Source: CAZRWD01 sp964603785 (GTDB lineage Bacteria > Fermentibacterota > Fermentibacteria > Fermentibacterales > Fermentibacteraceae). Taken from it: 58,687 nt of DNA. The position numbers were made by a program, and so were the translations under genes. The notes under the pieces are model-generated. The model was not told the DNA's origin and made no database searches. It was given only the letters and a program-made list of their open reading frames with translations. Numbering within the stretch: the stretch's first letter is position 1; every line of letters starts with the position of its first letter. The stretch is taken from NCBI GenBank assembly GCA_964603785.1, contig CAZRWD010000013.1, positions 1 to 58,687 of the forward strand. The letters run 5' to 3'. Of this stretch, positions 48,041 through 56,592 are shown in pieces.

Positions 48041-48442
48041 TTGCCCAAGGCTCAGTCAAAGGGAAGGACCGCCACCCGCAAGATCACCCGGGTGTCGGAC
48101 GTCAACGGTGTCGCCCACGTGAAGTCCTCCTTCAACAACACCATGATAACCATCACGGACCTGAGGGGGAGCGTCATCACCTGGGCGAGCGGAGGCACGA
48201 CCGGAGTGAAGGGCACCCGCAAGGGCACGGCGTTCGCTGCGTCGCAGGCGGCCGTCCAGGCCGCGGAGCGGGCCGTGGAGGCCGGGCTGAAGAGGGTCGA
48301 GATATGGGTGCGCGGTCCGGGATCCGGACGCGAATCGGCGGTCAGGGCCCTGCAGTCCTCGGGTCTCGAGGTCACGGGCATCAAGGACATCACGAAGGTT
48401 CCGCACAACGGCTGCCGGCCCACCAAGAGGCGGCGGATGTAG
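48041..48442 (+). CDS. rpsK: 30S ribosomal protein S11
   Basis: A 133-aa S11 of the platform. 'GVAHVKSSFNNTMITITDLRG', 'KGTAFAASQAAVQAAE' and 'DITKVPHNGCRPTKRRRM' are hallmarks. TTG 48041 follows GAGGAGGA. rpsD is not found next; rpoA follows after 69 nt. Confidence 0.96.
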   Translation: MPKAQSKGRTATRKITRVSDVNGVAHVKSSFNNTMITITDLRGSVITWASGGTTGVKGTRKGTAFAASQAAVQAAERAVEAGLKRVEIWVRGPGSGRESAVRALQSSGLEVTGIKDITKVPHNGCRPTKRRRM

Positions 48443-48511
48443 CTTTTCCCTGGTTCCGTGCCGGCCCTGCGCCGCACGGTCTCTGATAATGCAACAGGTC
48501 GGGGGGACCAC

Positions 48512-49459
48512 ATGGAGTACAGGAGCCTGTATCTGCCGGACCGGATCGAGTGGGACGAGGAGACGCTGACCGCCACAAGCGGCCGGATGCTCGTAACCCC
48601 TCTCGAGCGCGGTTTCGGACGTACCCTTGGCACCGCCCTCAGGCGGGTGCTGCTCTCCTCCCTGGAGGGCGCCGCCCCGGTCGTGGTAAGGATCGAGGGA
48701 GCGAGCCACGAGTTCACCGCGCTCCCCGGCGTGTACCAGGACGTCCCTGACATCATCCTCAACCTCAAGACCCTCGATCTCCGGTACGAGGGATCGGAGC
48801 CCGGCAGGCTGGTCCTCGACGTCAAGGGACCCGCCGCCGTCAAGGCCTCGCACTTCAAGCCGGACCAGGGGATCACCATCCTGAACGGCGACCAGCCGAT
48901 AGCCGACGTCGGACAGGGCTCGCGCCTCCGCATGGAGGTCATGGTCGAGCGCGGCAAGGGATACGTCACCGCCGAGGAGTGGCACGACCTGGGCAGGGGG
49001 CGCGAGCTGGGCGAGATCCTCATGGACTCCTGGTTCGGACCCGTGCGCAAGGTCGACTTCGAGGTCGAGAGCGCCCGCGTGGGCGACCGGACCGACTACG
49101 ACAAGCTGATGATGGATGTCGTGACGGACGGCTCCATATCCCCCCGCGAAGCGATGGACCGCGCCTGCGACATCCTCCTCAGGCACTTCGAGCTCCTCAT
49201 GGGCGGGAGGGCTCCGTCCGGCGCCGGAACCGCGGGGGATGAGGAGGCGGAGGAGGACTTCTCCTCCCTGCCGCTCGCCGAAACCGGTCTCTCCCCGCGT
49301 CTCGTGAACAATCTCGCCGCCGGCGGGGTCGAGACCCTCGGGCAGCTCGCCTCGAAGCCCCGCTCCGAGCTGCTGTCCATCAGGAACCTCGGCCAGGCCT
49401 CGCTAAAGATCCTCCAGGATCTCCTGGAACAGTACGGCCTCGGGCTCGCGGAGAGCTGA
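48512..49459 (+). CDS. rpoA: RNA polymerase alpha subunit
   Basis: A 315-aa alpha subunit. The N-terminal dimer domain has 'VTPLERGFGRTLGTALRRVLLSSLEG'; the C-terminal domain has 'SPRLVNNLAAGGVETLGQL' and 'RNLGQASLKILQDLLEQYGL', the DNA/UP-element contact. An acidic linker (DEEAEEDF) joins them. ATG 48512 has GGGGGG upstream. Confidence 0.97.
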   Translation: MEYRSLYLPDRIEWDEETLTATSGRMLVTPLERGFGRTLGTALRRVLLSSLEGAAPVVVRIEGASHEFTALPGVYQDVPDIILNLKTLDLRYEGSEPGRLVLDVKGPAAVKASHFKPDQGITILNGDQPIADVGQGSRLRMEVMVERGKGYVTAEEWHDLGRGRELGEILMDSWFGPVRKVDFEVESARVGDRTDYDKLMMDVVTDGSISPREAMDRACDILLRHFELLMGGRAPSGAGTAGDEEAEEDFSSLPLAETGLSPRLVNNLAAGGVETLGQLASKPRSELLSIRNLGQASLKILQDLLEQYGLGLAES

Positions 49460-49473
49460 GGCCAGGGAGAGCC

Positions 49474-49920
49474 ATGCGCCACAGAAAGACCACACCGAAG
49501 CTGGGAAGGAAGCCCGACGAGAGGGTCAGGCTGCTCCGGAACCTCGTGACCTCGCTCATCATCCACGAGCGCGTGGTGACGAGCCCTGCGAAGGCCAGGG
49601 CCGCCCGGAGCATGGTCGAGAAGATCGTATCCCGCGGCAGGACCGACACGCTCCATGCCAGGCGCATCGTCGCCCGTGCCGTGTACGGCTCCGAGGCCGT
49701 CCGCAAGGTCTTCTCCGACCTGGGCCCCCGCTATGTCGAGCGGCCCGGCGGCTACACCCGCATTCTCAAGCTCGGGAGCAGGATGGGTGACGCCGCGGAG
49801 GCATGCATCCTGGAGTTCGTGGATTCTCCCACTGCCTTCAAGCCCGAGGACAAGAAGGGCTCGAAGGACAAGAAGGAGAAGAAGGAGAAGAAGGCCGGGG
49901 GTGACAAGGCCGCCAGATAG
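49474..49920 (+). CDS. rplQ: 50S ribosomal protein L17
   Basis: A 148-aa L17. 'MRHRKTTPKLGRKPDERVRLLRNLVTSL' and 'RPGGYTRILKLGSRMGDAAEACILE' define the family. The last 25 residues are a Lys/Glu-rich tail (EDKKGSKDKKEKKEKK). The pfkA gene overlaps its end by 20 nt. Confidence 0.96.
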   Translation: MRHRKTTPKLGRKPDERVRLLRNLVTSLIIHERVVTSPAKARAARSMVEKIVSRGRTDTLHARRIVARAVYGSEAVRKVFSDLGPRYVERPGGYTRILKLGSRMGDAAEACILEFVDSPTAFKPEDKKGSKDKKEKKEKKAGGDKAAR

Positions 49921-50872
49921 CATCGCCGTCCTGACGAGCGGCGGCGACGCCCCGGGCATGAACGCATGCGTGAGGGCCGTGGTGAGGGCAGCGCTCTCCC
50001 GCGGCCTTCGCGCCTTCGGCGTTCTCCGCGGCTACGAGGGCCTCGTCGAGGGCTGGCTTCGCGAGATGTCCTCGCAGGACGTCAGCAACACGATCCAGCG
50101 AGGCGGGACGATCCTGTTCGCCGCCCGCAGCGACCGCTTCACCACGGCCGAGGGCAGGGCGCGGGCCGCCCGCACGATGAGCGGGGCCGGCATCGAAGGT
50201 CTCGTCGTCATCGGCGGCGACGGGAGCTTCAGGGGTGCCGACCTGCTCGCCCGGGAGCACGGAGCCAGGGTGGTGGGAGTACCCGGGACGATAGACAACG
50301 ACATCTGGGGCACGGACTTCACCATAGGCTACGACACCGCCGTCAACACGGCCCTCGAGTCCATCGACCGGATCAAGGACACCGCCGCGGCGCACGACAG
50401 GGTCTTCATCGTCGAGGTGATGGGGCGCAGCGCCGGATTCATAGCGCTGGAATCGGGCGTGGGCTGCGGCGCGGAGGCCATTTTCCTGCCGGAGACGCCC
50501 ACCGACCTCGAGGCCGTCGCAGGGGTCATCCGCACCCGCATCGACGAGGGAAGGCGCTCGAGCATCCTGGTCTGCGCCGAGGGCGACGAGCAGGGAGGCG
50601 CGCTGGAGATCGCGCGCAGGCTTCGAGAGGGCTGGGGCATCGGCAGCAGGGTGACCGTCCTCGGCCACGTGCAGCGCGGCGGATCGCCCACCACGGCCGA
50701 CAGGGTGCTCGCCACGAAGCTGGGCTGGGCGGCGGTGGAGGCCCTCTGCGACGGAGCCGACCCCTGCATGGTCGGCGAGATGGACCACAGGATCGTCCGG
50801 CACCCGCTCCCCGCCTCGTGGGAGAACCGGAAGCCGCTGGACCCCTATCTGCTCAGACTCGCCGGCATCTGA
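49901..50872 (+). CDS. pfkA: ATP-dependent 6-phosphofructokinase
   Basis: A 323-aa phosphofructokinase, the committed step of glycolysis. 'TSGGDAPGMN' is the N-terminal nucleotide site. GGDGS at residues 105-109 and G129 in 'PGTIDND' indicate the ATP rather than PPi form; catalytic Asp is D132. GTG 49901 lies inside rplQ, in another frame, so expression is coupled to the ribosomal cluster. Length is normal. Confidence 0.95.
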   Translation: MTRPPDSIAVLTSGGDAPGMNACVRAVVRAALSRGLRAFGVLRGYEGLVEGWLREMSSQDVSNTIQRGGTILFAARSDRFTTAEGRARAARTMSGAGIEGLVVIGGDGSFRGADLLAREHGARVVGVPGTIDNDIWGTDFTIGYDTAVNTALESIDRIKDTAAAHDRVFIVEVMGRSAGFIALESGVGCGAEAIFLPETPTDLEAVAGVIRTRIDEGRRSSILVCAEGDEQGGALEIARRLREGWGIGSRVTVLGHVQRGGSPTTADRVLATKLGWAAVEALCDGADPCMVGEMDHRIVRHPLPASWENRKPLDPYLLRLAGI

Positions 50873-50960
50873 TCCCCTTCGGTTTTCAGATCTTTCACAT
50901 TCCAGAGACAAAGCCCTGCCGTCCAGCAGGATGCAGATAGGGTCATTCTGCAGGACCCCT

Positions 50961-50980
50961 CCGGGCCCGGAAGGGCCCGG
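50961..50980. terminator. GC hairpin after pfkA
   Basis: Stem CCGGGCCC/GGGCCCGG (8 bp) with a GGAA tetraloop in the 218-nt convergent gap after pfkA. There is no T-run. It could end transcription from either side; nothing else was recognised in this gap. Confidence 0.45.
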
Positions 50981-51090
50981 GCACGCCCCTCGCCCCGGGC
51001 GGATCCCGGCCGGCAGCCTCCGACGACCTCCGGATGACGAATCCCGGTCGAGTCTTCCGCCGCCGTCATCCGCGCGCACCGGTCGGCGGG

Positions 51091-51753
51091 TCAGCGTCTG
51101 TAGACGCCCTCCGGGATGAACACCTCCTGGGGGCCGTAAGCATAGGGGGCGACCTGATAGGGGGGGAAGAAGACCACCAGGCCCGGCGGCATGCCGGGTG
51201 GAGCGGGAAGGGCGCTGGCGTAGTTGGCCCACGAGGGGGCGGCTCCCGCATCGATCCAGCAGAGATCGGAATCCCCCCGGAGGAGCTCCCGCAGGGAGTC
51301 GGCGGCGGCCGATGCGATCAGCCCGAGGGCCTCCTCCCCGCCGATGTACTCCTCGAGACTCCCGAACAGCCCGCTCTTCCTGTCGAAGATGTACGAACGG
51401 AATCCCGTGTTGCCGTGCGCACCGCCGGTGTACTGGTACTCCGTCACCAGTGCGCAGACCAGCACGCTCCCGCTCGTCCACACCGAGACGTCCGAGAGGA
51501 ACTCCCAGGGATGCTCGGCCGGGGTCCATCCGCACATGGCCTGCTGATCGGCCAGGCAGCCGGCTGCGGTCGAGAAGTCGTCCTCGATCCTCTCACGCAG
51601 AGGTCCGCAGCCCGGGGGCAGGTCGGGCAGCGTCAGCCCCCAGGTGAAGGACCCTGTGGAGCCCGAGAACTCCATGCCGTCCGGGGAATGTGCCTCGACA
51701 GCCGGGACGGACACCACCGGCAGCAGGACGAACAGGAGGAGCTTCGTTTTCAC
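51091..51753 (-). CDS. secreted DUF3298/RsiV-like protein
   Basis: A 220-aa exported protein. The signal peptide is MKTKLLLFVLLPVVSVPAVEA with a likely cut after VEA. The C-terminal part contains 'YTGGAHGNTGFRSYIFD' and 'GLVVFFPPYQVAPYAYGPQEV', the fold signature of DUF3298/RsiV C-terminal domains. RsiV is an anti-sigma factor that senses lysozyme; this protein lacks an anti-sigma and membrane part, so it is only the extracytoplasmic domain. It starts at GTG 51753. The upstream gene is a paralogue. Confidence 0.72.
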   Translation of the reverse strand: MKTKLLLFVLLPVVSVPAVEAHSPDGMEFSGSTGSFTWGLTLPDLPPGCGPLRERIEDDFSTAAGCLADQQAMCGWTPAEHPWEFLSDVSVWTSGSVLVCALVTEYQYTGGAHGNTGFRSYIFDRKSGLFGSLEEYIGGEEALGLIASAAADSLRELLRGDSDLCWIDAGAAPSWANYASALPAPPGMPPGLVVFFPPYQVAPYAYGPQEVFIPEGVYRR

Positions 51754-51841
51754 CCCGCTTCCCCGGAGAAGCGCCCGCCTGCAGACCCCGTCACGCGGAG
51801 GCAGCCCGCGAGCGGCGGCCTGGCCGCAGCCATCCCGCGCG

Positions 51842-53014
51842 TCACCGCCTCAGGAGGTCCAGCGGAATGTAGACATCCTGCGGACCGGCAACGTACGGAG
51901 CTACGCTGTAGGCCGGGAAGTGGACCGAGAAGCCGCAGAGCACACCCGTCGAATCCGGGACCGGAAGCAGGAGATCGTAGTTCGCCCATTCCGGCCCTGC
52001 TCCGTCCAGGATCCACTGCATGTCGGCGTCGTCCCCGAGCAGGCTGACAAGACTGTCGGCCACAAGCTCAGACAGGACAACCAGTTCGGCCGAGTCGGCC
52101 AGCAGGTCCCTCGTCCCAATCGGCACCCATCCGGAGCCGTCTCCCGGATCGCCGTCATGGGCGAACCGGTAGAGCCGGTAGCCGGTGTTGCCGTGAGCCC
52201 CGCCGGAGAACTCCCACCAGACGCACGATGCCGACCGGATGCCGGCAGGCGACGGCGGGAGGCTCATGACCGCCTCGAAGGTCCACGACATGAATCCGGG
52301 CCCGCCGCCCCACGAGGCATGGTCCTGCTCGGCCCAGAGGGCGAAGTCCCTCCTTATCCCCTCCATGTCCGTGATGACCGTGTCTCTAAGGAAGGAGAGG
52401 GACTCCGGCATCCCGGGGCAGGCCAGGCTGAAGGCCCATCCAGGTCCGGAGAAGGCCAGCAGCGTCTCGGGCAGCATGGCGGCATCGATTGCCGCAGGAG
52501 GATCGACATACCCGGGGAAGAGCTCCGGAGGCGGGCCAGGCAGCCCCGGGCCGCAGGGCGCTCCCGGTGATCCATAGACCGTGTGCGCCCAGCCCTCCGG
52601 TCCGGCAGAGTAGAAGTGCACCAGGCCGTCGTCGCTGTTGTAGAGCCAGGCCCGGTTCTCCGGATCCCAGGCACGGTAGACCATCAGTGCGCCCGTGAAC
52701 CTCGATGTTGTGTCCTCGTAGAGCACGGCACCCTCGGAGTCCGAGATGGTAACCCTCCAGAACCTCCCCCCGGAGTCTTCGACGATCGGCACGGTCAGGA
52801 GCATCGTGCCGTCGGGGGAGGAAAGCGGCCGATACACGTCCGTCCGGCCCTCCTCCGCCCTGCTCTCCTCGCGCGAGCATGACGCCGTCGCGGCGATGGA
52901 GATCAGGACCACGAGCATCCCCGTGACTCGCAGAGGTCCCGATCGGAGACTTACGAACCGGAGTCCGCCTCGCGCCCCCGGCCTTCCTTCGGCCGGACAC
53001 CCGCAGCCTCTCAT
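51842..53014 (-). CDS. lipoprotein with DUF3298/RsiV-like C-terminus
   Basis: A 390-aa predicted lipoprotein. Residues 33-46 hold the hydrophobic core and a lipobox-like ATASC (Cys46). The C-terminal 180 residues repeat the paralogue's pattern ('FSGGAHGNTGYRLYRF', 'CGFSVHFPAYSVAPYVAGPQDV'). The ATG at 53014 overlaps the YciI-like stop (ATGA) and has AGGGAGG upstream, but a start at about 52918 would give a tidier signal peptide. The middle region (about 60-200) is unrecognised. Confidence 0.7.
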   Translation of the reverse strand: MRGCGCPAEGRPGARGGLRFVSLRSGPLRVTGMLVVLISIAATASCSREESRAEEGRTDVYRPLSSPDGTMLLTVPIVEDSGGRFWRVTISDSEGAVLYEDTTSRFTGALMVYRAWDPENRAWLYNSDDGLVHFYSAGPEGWAHTVYGSPGAPCGPGLPGPPPELFPGYVDPPAAIDAAMLPETLLAFSGPGWAFSLACPGMPESLSFLRDTVITDMEGIRRDFALWAEQDHASWGGGPGFMSWTFEAVMSLPPSPAGIRSASCVWWEFSGGAHGNTGYRLYRFAHDGDPGDGSGWVPIGTRDLLADSAELVVLSELVADSLVSLLGDDADMQWILDGAGPEWANYDLLLPVPDSTGVLCGFSVHFPAYSVAPYVAGPQDVYIPLDLLRR

Positions 53015-53343
53015 GTCTGTGCCTCCCTGGTGCCGCATCTCGTCATCGACGAGAGGGATATCCTGAACGGGAAGAGCTCGGCTGAGAAGACCCCCGCCCG
53101 AACCGCCGGATCGGCCAGCATCAGGTCGCGCGCCTGCTCCTCGGTCCCCGCCTCGAAGATCACCACGCCGAAGCTGGACCTGTCGCTGTTCATGGTCCGA
53201 CCCGCTATCAGGACGACGTTTTCGTGAGTCAGAGCGGCCAGGTACTCGAAGTGTTCGGCGATGCACGCCTCCTCGTCCGGAGAAGGCCCCTCGACGAGCA
53301 TCGAGGGGTTGACGGGCTGCAGCCTGTAGAGGAACTGGGCCAT
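53011..53343 (-). CDS. YciI-like protein
   Basis: A 110-aa protein with the YCII domain: 'EEACIAEHFEYLAALTHENVVLIAGRT' and 'ADPAVRAGVFSAELFPF'. The family is small, dimeric and related to ferredoxin-like folds; YciI members have a conserved His/Asp pair, here H31 in 'EHFEYL' and the Asp of 'ADPAV'. Its enzymatic function is not settled. Its start is divergent from the AAA+ gene, with a shared AT-rich patch. Confidence 0.8.
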   Translation of the reverse strand: MAQFLYRLQPVNPSMLVEGPSPDEEACIAEHFEYLAALTHENVVLIAGRTMNSDRSSFGVVIFEAGTEEQARDLMLADPAVRAGVFSAELFPFRISLSSMTRCGTREAQT

Positions 53344-53400
53344 GGCAGATCAACCTCCCGCCCCTCCGGCTCCTTCCTTTCCCGGACCCCGACGAGTTCT

Positions 53401-53407
53401 CATAATA
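53401..53407. promoter_or_regulatory. divergent AT-rich -10-like patch
   Basis: CATAAT (plus, 53401-53406) and TATTAT (minus, 53407-53402) lie back to back between the YciI-like gene and the AAA+ gene. No strong -35 is at 17 nt on either side. Confidence 0.3.
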
Positions 53408-53448
53408 CACGAAATCGACATGAAAGAGAACTTCACGCGGAGGTGGCG

Positions 53449-54528
53449 ATGCTACCGTTCACGGCTCTGGTCGGGCAGGAGGAGGCGAAGCTCGCACTCG
53501 TCCTGGCAGCCGTCGACCCGGGCATGGGCGGCGTGCTCCTGTCGGGGGTCAAGGGAACCGGCAAGTCGACCCTGGTGAGATCCTTCGCCGAGGTCCTGCC
53601 CGACATCGAATGCATCGAGGGCTGCAGGTTCGGCTGCCAGCCGTCCATGGGCAGGTTCGTCTGCGAGGCATGCCTGTCCGCGCTCGGGCGGGGGACGGCC
53701 TCCACCGTGCGGCTGAGGCCCTCCGTCGTCAACGTGCCGCTCGGGGTGACCGAGGACATGCTGCTCGGCTCCATCGATATCGAGAAGCTGCTGTCAGAGG
53801 GCAGGGAGGAGTTCCAGCCCGGCCTTCTGGCGCGCGCCAACGGGAGGATCCTCTACATCGACGAGGTCAACCTCCTGCCCGACAGCATAGCCGACGACAT
53901 CCTCGATTCCGCGGCCATGGGCTTCAACACGGTCGAGCGCGAGGGGGTGTCGGTCACCCACCCGGCCAGGTTCACCCTGGTCGGCACCATGAACCCCGAG
54001 GAGGGGCAGCTGAGACCCCAGATACTCGACAGGTTCGCCCTGTCGGCGGGCATCGGCACCCTGTCGGATCCCGCCCGGCGGGCAGAGATCGTCCGGAGGA
54101 CCCTGTCGGAGGAGAGGGATCCCGGCGGGTTCGAGAAGGCCTTCTCCAGGGCCACGGAGGCTCTCCGCGGAAGGATCGCCGCAGCACGAGACCTGCTGCC
54201 CTCGGTCCTCGTCCCCTCGAGGACGGTGGCGGCCGTGGCCGCCGCCATGGCTCGTCTCGGCGTGGACGGCCTGAGGCCGGACATAGTCACGGTGAGGGCC
54301 GCCGCGGCGAATGCGGCCCTGCGTGGAGCCCGCGAGGTCGGGGACCAGGACCTGCGAACCGTCGCCCCGCTGGCCGTCTGCCACCGCACGAGGGGAGGCG
54401 GCTTCGAGTCGCCTCCCGATGCGAAGACGCTGGCCGCTGCGCTCGAGGAAGCCATCGCCGCGAATTCCGGCCTGACAGGCTTCGTAGAGCGATCCGGCGC
54501 TACGGATGTGGATGCGGCCGGAACCTGA
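53449..54528 (+). CDS. AAA+ ATPase, metal-chelatase I-subunit-like
   Basis: A 359-aa AAA+ protein of the MgCh I (BchI/ChlI) family. Walker A GVKGTGKS is at residues 33-40 and Walker B has D138/E139 in 'ILYIDEVNLL'; 'PEEGQLRPQILDRFALS' is the sensor/arginine-finger stretch. A Cys set at C55, C59, C63, C72 and C75 lies in the first insertion and may bind a metal. ATG 53449 follows GGAGG. The next gene encodes the D-like partner, overlapping by 23 nt. No chlorophyll or corrin genes are near, so the target may differ from a chelatase. Confidence 0.88.
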   Translation: MLPFTALVGQEEAKLALVLAAVDPGMGGVLLSGVKGTGKSTLVRSFAEVLPDIECIEGCRFGCQPSMGRFVCEACLSALGRGTASTVRLRPSVVNVPLGVTEDMLLGSIDIEKLLSEGREEFQPGLLARANGRILYIDEVNLLPDSIADDILDSAAMGFNTVEREGVSVTHPARFTLVGTMNPEEGQLRPQILDRFALSAGIGTLSDPARRAEIVRRTLSEERDPGGFEKAFSRATEALRGRIAAARDLLPSVLVPSRTVAAVAAAMARLGVDGLRPDIVTVRAAAANAALRGAREVGDQDLRTVAPLAVCHRTRGGGFESPPDAKTLAAALEEAIAANSGLTGFVERSGATDVDAAGT

Positions 54529-56542
54529 GGCGGTGCGCGCGCTCCGATCGTCTGGAGACGCCGGAGCCGCGCTGCTGGCGGCACTCGTCGACCCGGCGCT
54601 CGGCGGCGTCCTCCTCAGGGGTGCCGGAGGAACGGGCAAGACCCTCCTCGCGAGGGCGGCCGCAGCCCTCCACACCTCCCCCGGCGGGGATCATCCCTTC
54701 GTCGTGCTTCCCCTGGGAGCCACCGAGGACAACCTCCTGGGAGCACCCGACTTCTCGGCGCTGCTGGCGGGGAGGGGATACCACCGGAGGTCGGGCCTGC
54801 TCGAGAGGGCGAACGGCAGGATCCTCCTGATCGACGACATCGGCCTCGTGCCCGACCACATCATGGACATGGTCATGGAAGCCTGCGGGAGCGGCACGAC
54901 CGGCGTGGAGCGGGAGGGCGTCTCGCTCCTCATCCCTTCGAGGTTCCTCGCATTCGCCACATCCGGCGACACATCCGGGAGGCTCCCGCCCAGGATAGTC
55001 GACCGCTTCGCGCTCTCGGCCACCACCCTAGTCCCCTCCGACAGGGAGGCGAGGAGCGCCCTGCTGATGGAGGCCCTCTCCGGAGGATGCGGGGACTTCG
55101 GCGAGGATGCGGTAGTTGCGGGAAGGGAGTTCGTCGCCCGGGCCCGCCGCAGGCTGCCCCTCGTGAAGGTCCCGTCCTGGCTGTTTCCTTCGGCGGCCCT
55201 CACCGCCTCCCGTCTCCGGCTCGACGGGCACAGGGGGGAGGTCGCGGCCTGCCGGGCCTCCATCGCGCTCTCGGCGCTCGCAGGCAGGCGCAGGGTAGAC
55301 GAGGGAGACTTCGAGCTGGCGGTCGTCCTCACGATGTCGCACAGGACATGCATGCAGGGCTCGGTCTCCCCTCCCGGCCGGACCGAGCTCGCGGCTCTCG
55401 CGCGCGACTGCAGGCGCATGGTCGAGAAGGGGCTCGCGGCCGAGATGGCCGACATGGACGCCATGGCCGAGAAGCTGCTCTCGGGAGTCCGCGAGGCCAT
55501 GAGGACATCCCTCGCCGCGCGGGCCGGGGGGGCCGCGCCCACGGCAGGCCTGCTCTCCCCCGTCCCCTTCGGGAGGTTCCCCGTATCCGCCGGCCGCAGG
55601 CAACTCGGCGAGCTTCTGAGACTCGCATCCCGGGCGAAGGGCGGGAAGGCCCCCGGGGGGCCCGTCCCTGCACGCACCGAGCCCGCCTCGGGGGGAAGGG
55701 GACGGAAGATCAGGATGGTCAGGGCCGCGGGCCCCGGAGACTGCGAGATCCACCCCTCCGCGAGGGCCGCACTCCTCGCCGGCAGGCGCCCACCCCTGTT
55801 CCCCCTCGAGGAGGAGCACCTCCGCAGGTGGGAGAGGGCCGCGAGACCGGTCGTGACGGCCATGCTGGTGGTCGACGCCAGCATGTCCTCCCAGGCCTAT
55901 CTGCACGGCCTCGGAGACGTGCTCGCAGTGCTCTTCGACCGTTTCCTCGACCCGCAGTCCCGTGTCGGGCTCGTGTCCATCTCGGACGGGGCGGTCGAGC
56001 TGGCATTCCAGCCCACGCGCAACAGGAAGAGGGTCTTCGGAAGGATAGCCGGGCTCGCGCCCGGGGGCTGCTCGCCCCTGGGCAGCGCGCTGGTGACAGC
56101 GGAGCGGGAGATCGTCCGCGCGCGGATGCATTCCACCGCCGGGAGCTGCATGGTCATCCTGGTTTCCGACTGCTACCCCGAGCCCGTCCCGGCCGGGGCG
56201 GGCGACATATACGAATCGGCCCCCTACCGCGAGGTGAAGCAGGCGGCGAGGTCTCTCGGCATGAAGAAGATCCCCGTGGTGATACTGGATCCCGTCAACG
56301 TGCCGCGCGATCTCGCGGAGAGCCTCCCCGGGCGCAGGCTGGCGAGGTTCGTCGCAAGAGCCTCGACGGGCGTGCACATCTGCCTGCCGGCGGAGAAGGT
56401 CAGGCCTTCGGGGTTCTCCGTCGCGCAGGTGCTGGAGGCCGGGCACGCGAGGAGCAGGAGACTTGCGGAGCAGATAGCGAACCAGCTCGAGGCCCACCGC
56501 CGGCAGCAGCCTTCGGGCGCCCTGCCGGCGCCCCTGGGATAG
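54506..56542 (+). CDS. AAA+/VWA protein, metal-chelatase D-subunit-like
   Basis: A 678-aa protein. The N-terminal AAA+ domain has an intact Walker A GAGGTGKT (39-46) and Walker B 'ILLIDDIGL'. A linker of about 100 residues (about 330-440) is rich in Gly, Pro and basic residues. The C-terminal VWA domain has MIDAS D457-A-S-M-S ('VVDASMSS') and spans to about residue 620. This domain order matches ChlD/BchD. ATG 54506 (or 54512) overlaps the I-like gene. An ATPase motor with a metal-binding VWA adaptor is inferred. Confidence 0.88.
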   Translation: MWMRPEPEAVRALRSSGDAGAALLAALVDPALGGVLLRGAGGTGKTLLARAAAALHTSPGGDHPFVVLPLGATEDNLLGAPDFSALLAGRGYHRRSGLLERANGRILLIDDIGLVPDHIMDMVMEACGSGTTGVEREGVSLLIPSRFLAFATSGDTSGRLPPRIVDRFALSATTLVPSDREARSALLMEALSGGCGDFGEDAVVAGREFVARARRRLPLVKVPSWLFPSAALTASRLRLDGHRGEVAACRASIALSALAGRRRVDEGDFELAVVLTMSHRTCMQGSVSPPGRTELAALARDCRRMVEKGLAAEMADMDAMAEKLLSGVREAMRTSLAARAGGAAPTAGLLSPVPFGRFPVSAGRRQLGELLRLASRAKGGKAPGGPVPARTEPASGGRGRKIRMVRAAGPGDCEIHPSARAALLAGRRPPLFPLEEEHLRRWERAARPVVTAMLVVDASMSSQAYLHGLGDVLAVLFDRFLDPQSRVGLVSISDGAVELAFQPTRNRKRVFGRIAGLAPGGCSPLGSALVTAEREIVRARMHSTAGSCMVILVSDCYPEPVPAGAGDIYESAPYREVKQAARSLGMKKIPVVILDPVNVPRDLAESLPGRRLARFVARASTGVHICLPAEKVRPSGFSVAQVLEAGHARSRRLAEQIANQLEAHRRQQPSGALPAPLG

Positions 56543-56592
56543 CGGAAGGCCGGCCCCGGGGGACCGGCCGCGCCGTCAGACCGAGACGGGCG

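Noticed and set aside
53449..56542. True Mg-chelatase of chlorophyll synthesis
   Set aside because: No BchH or other chlorophyll genes are near and sequence alone cannot support that role, so only family similarity was claimed.
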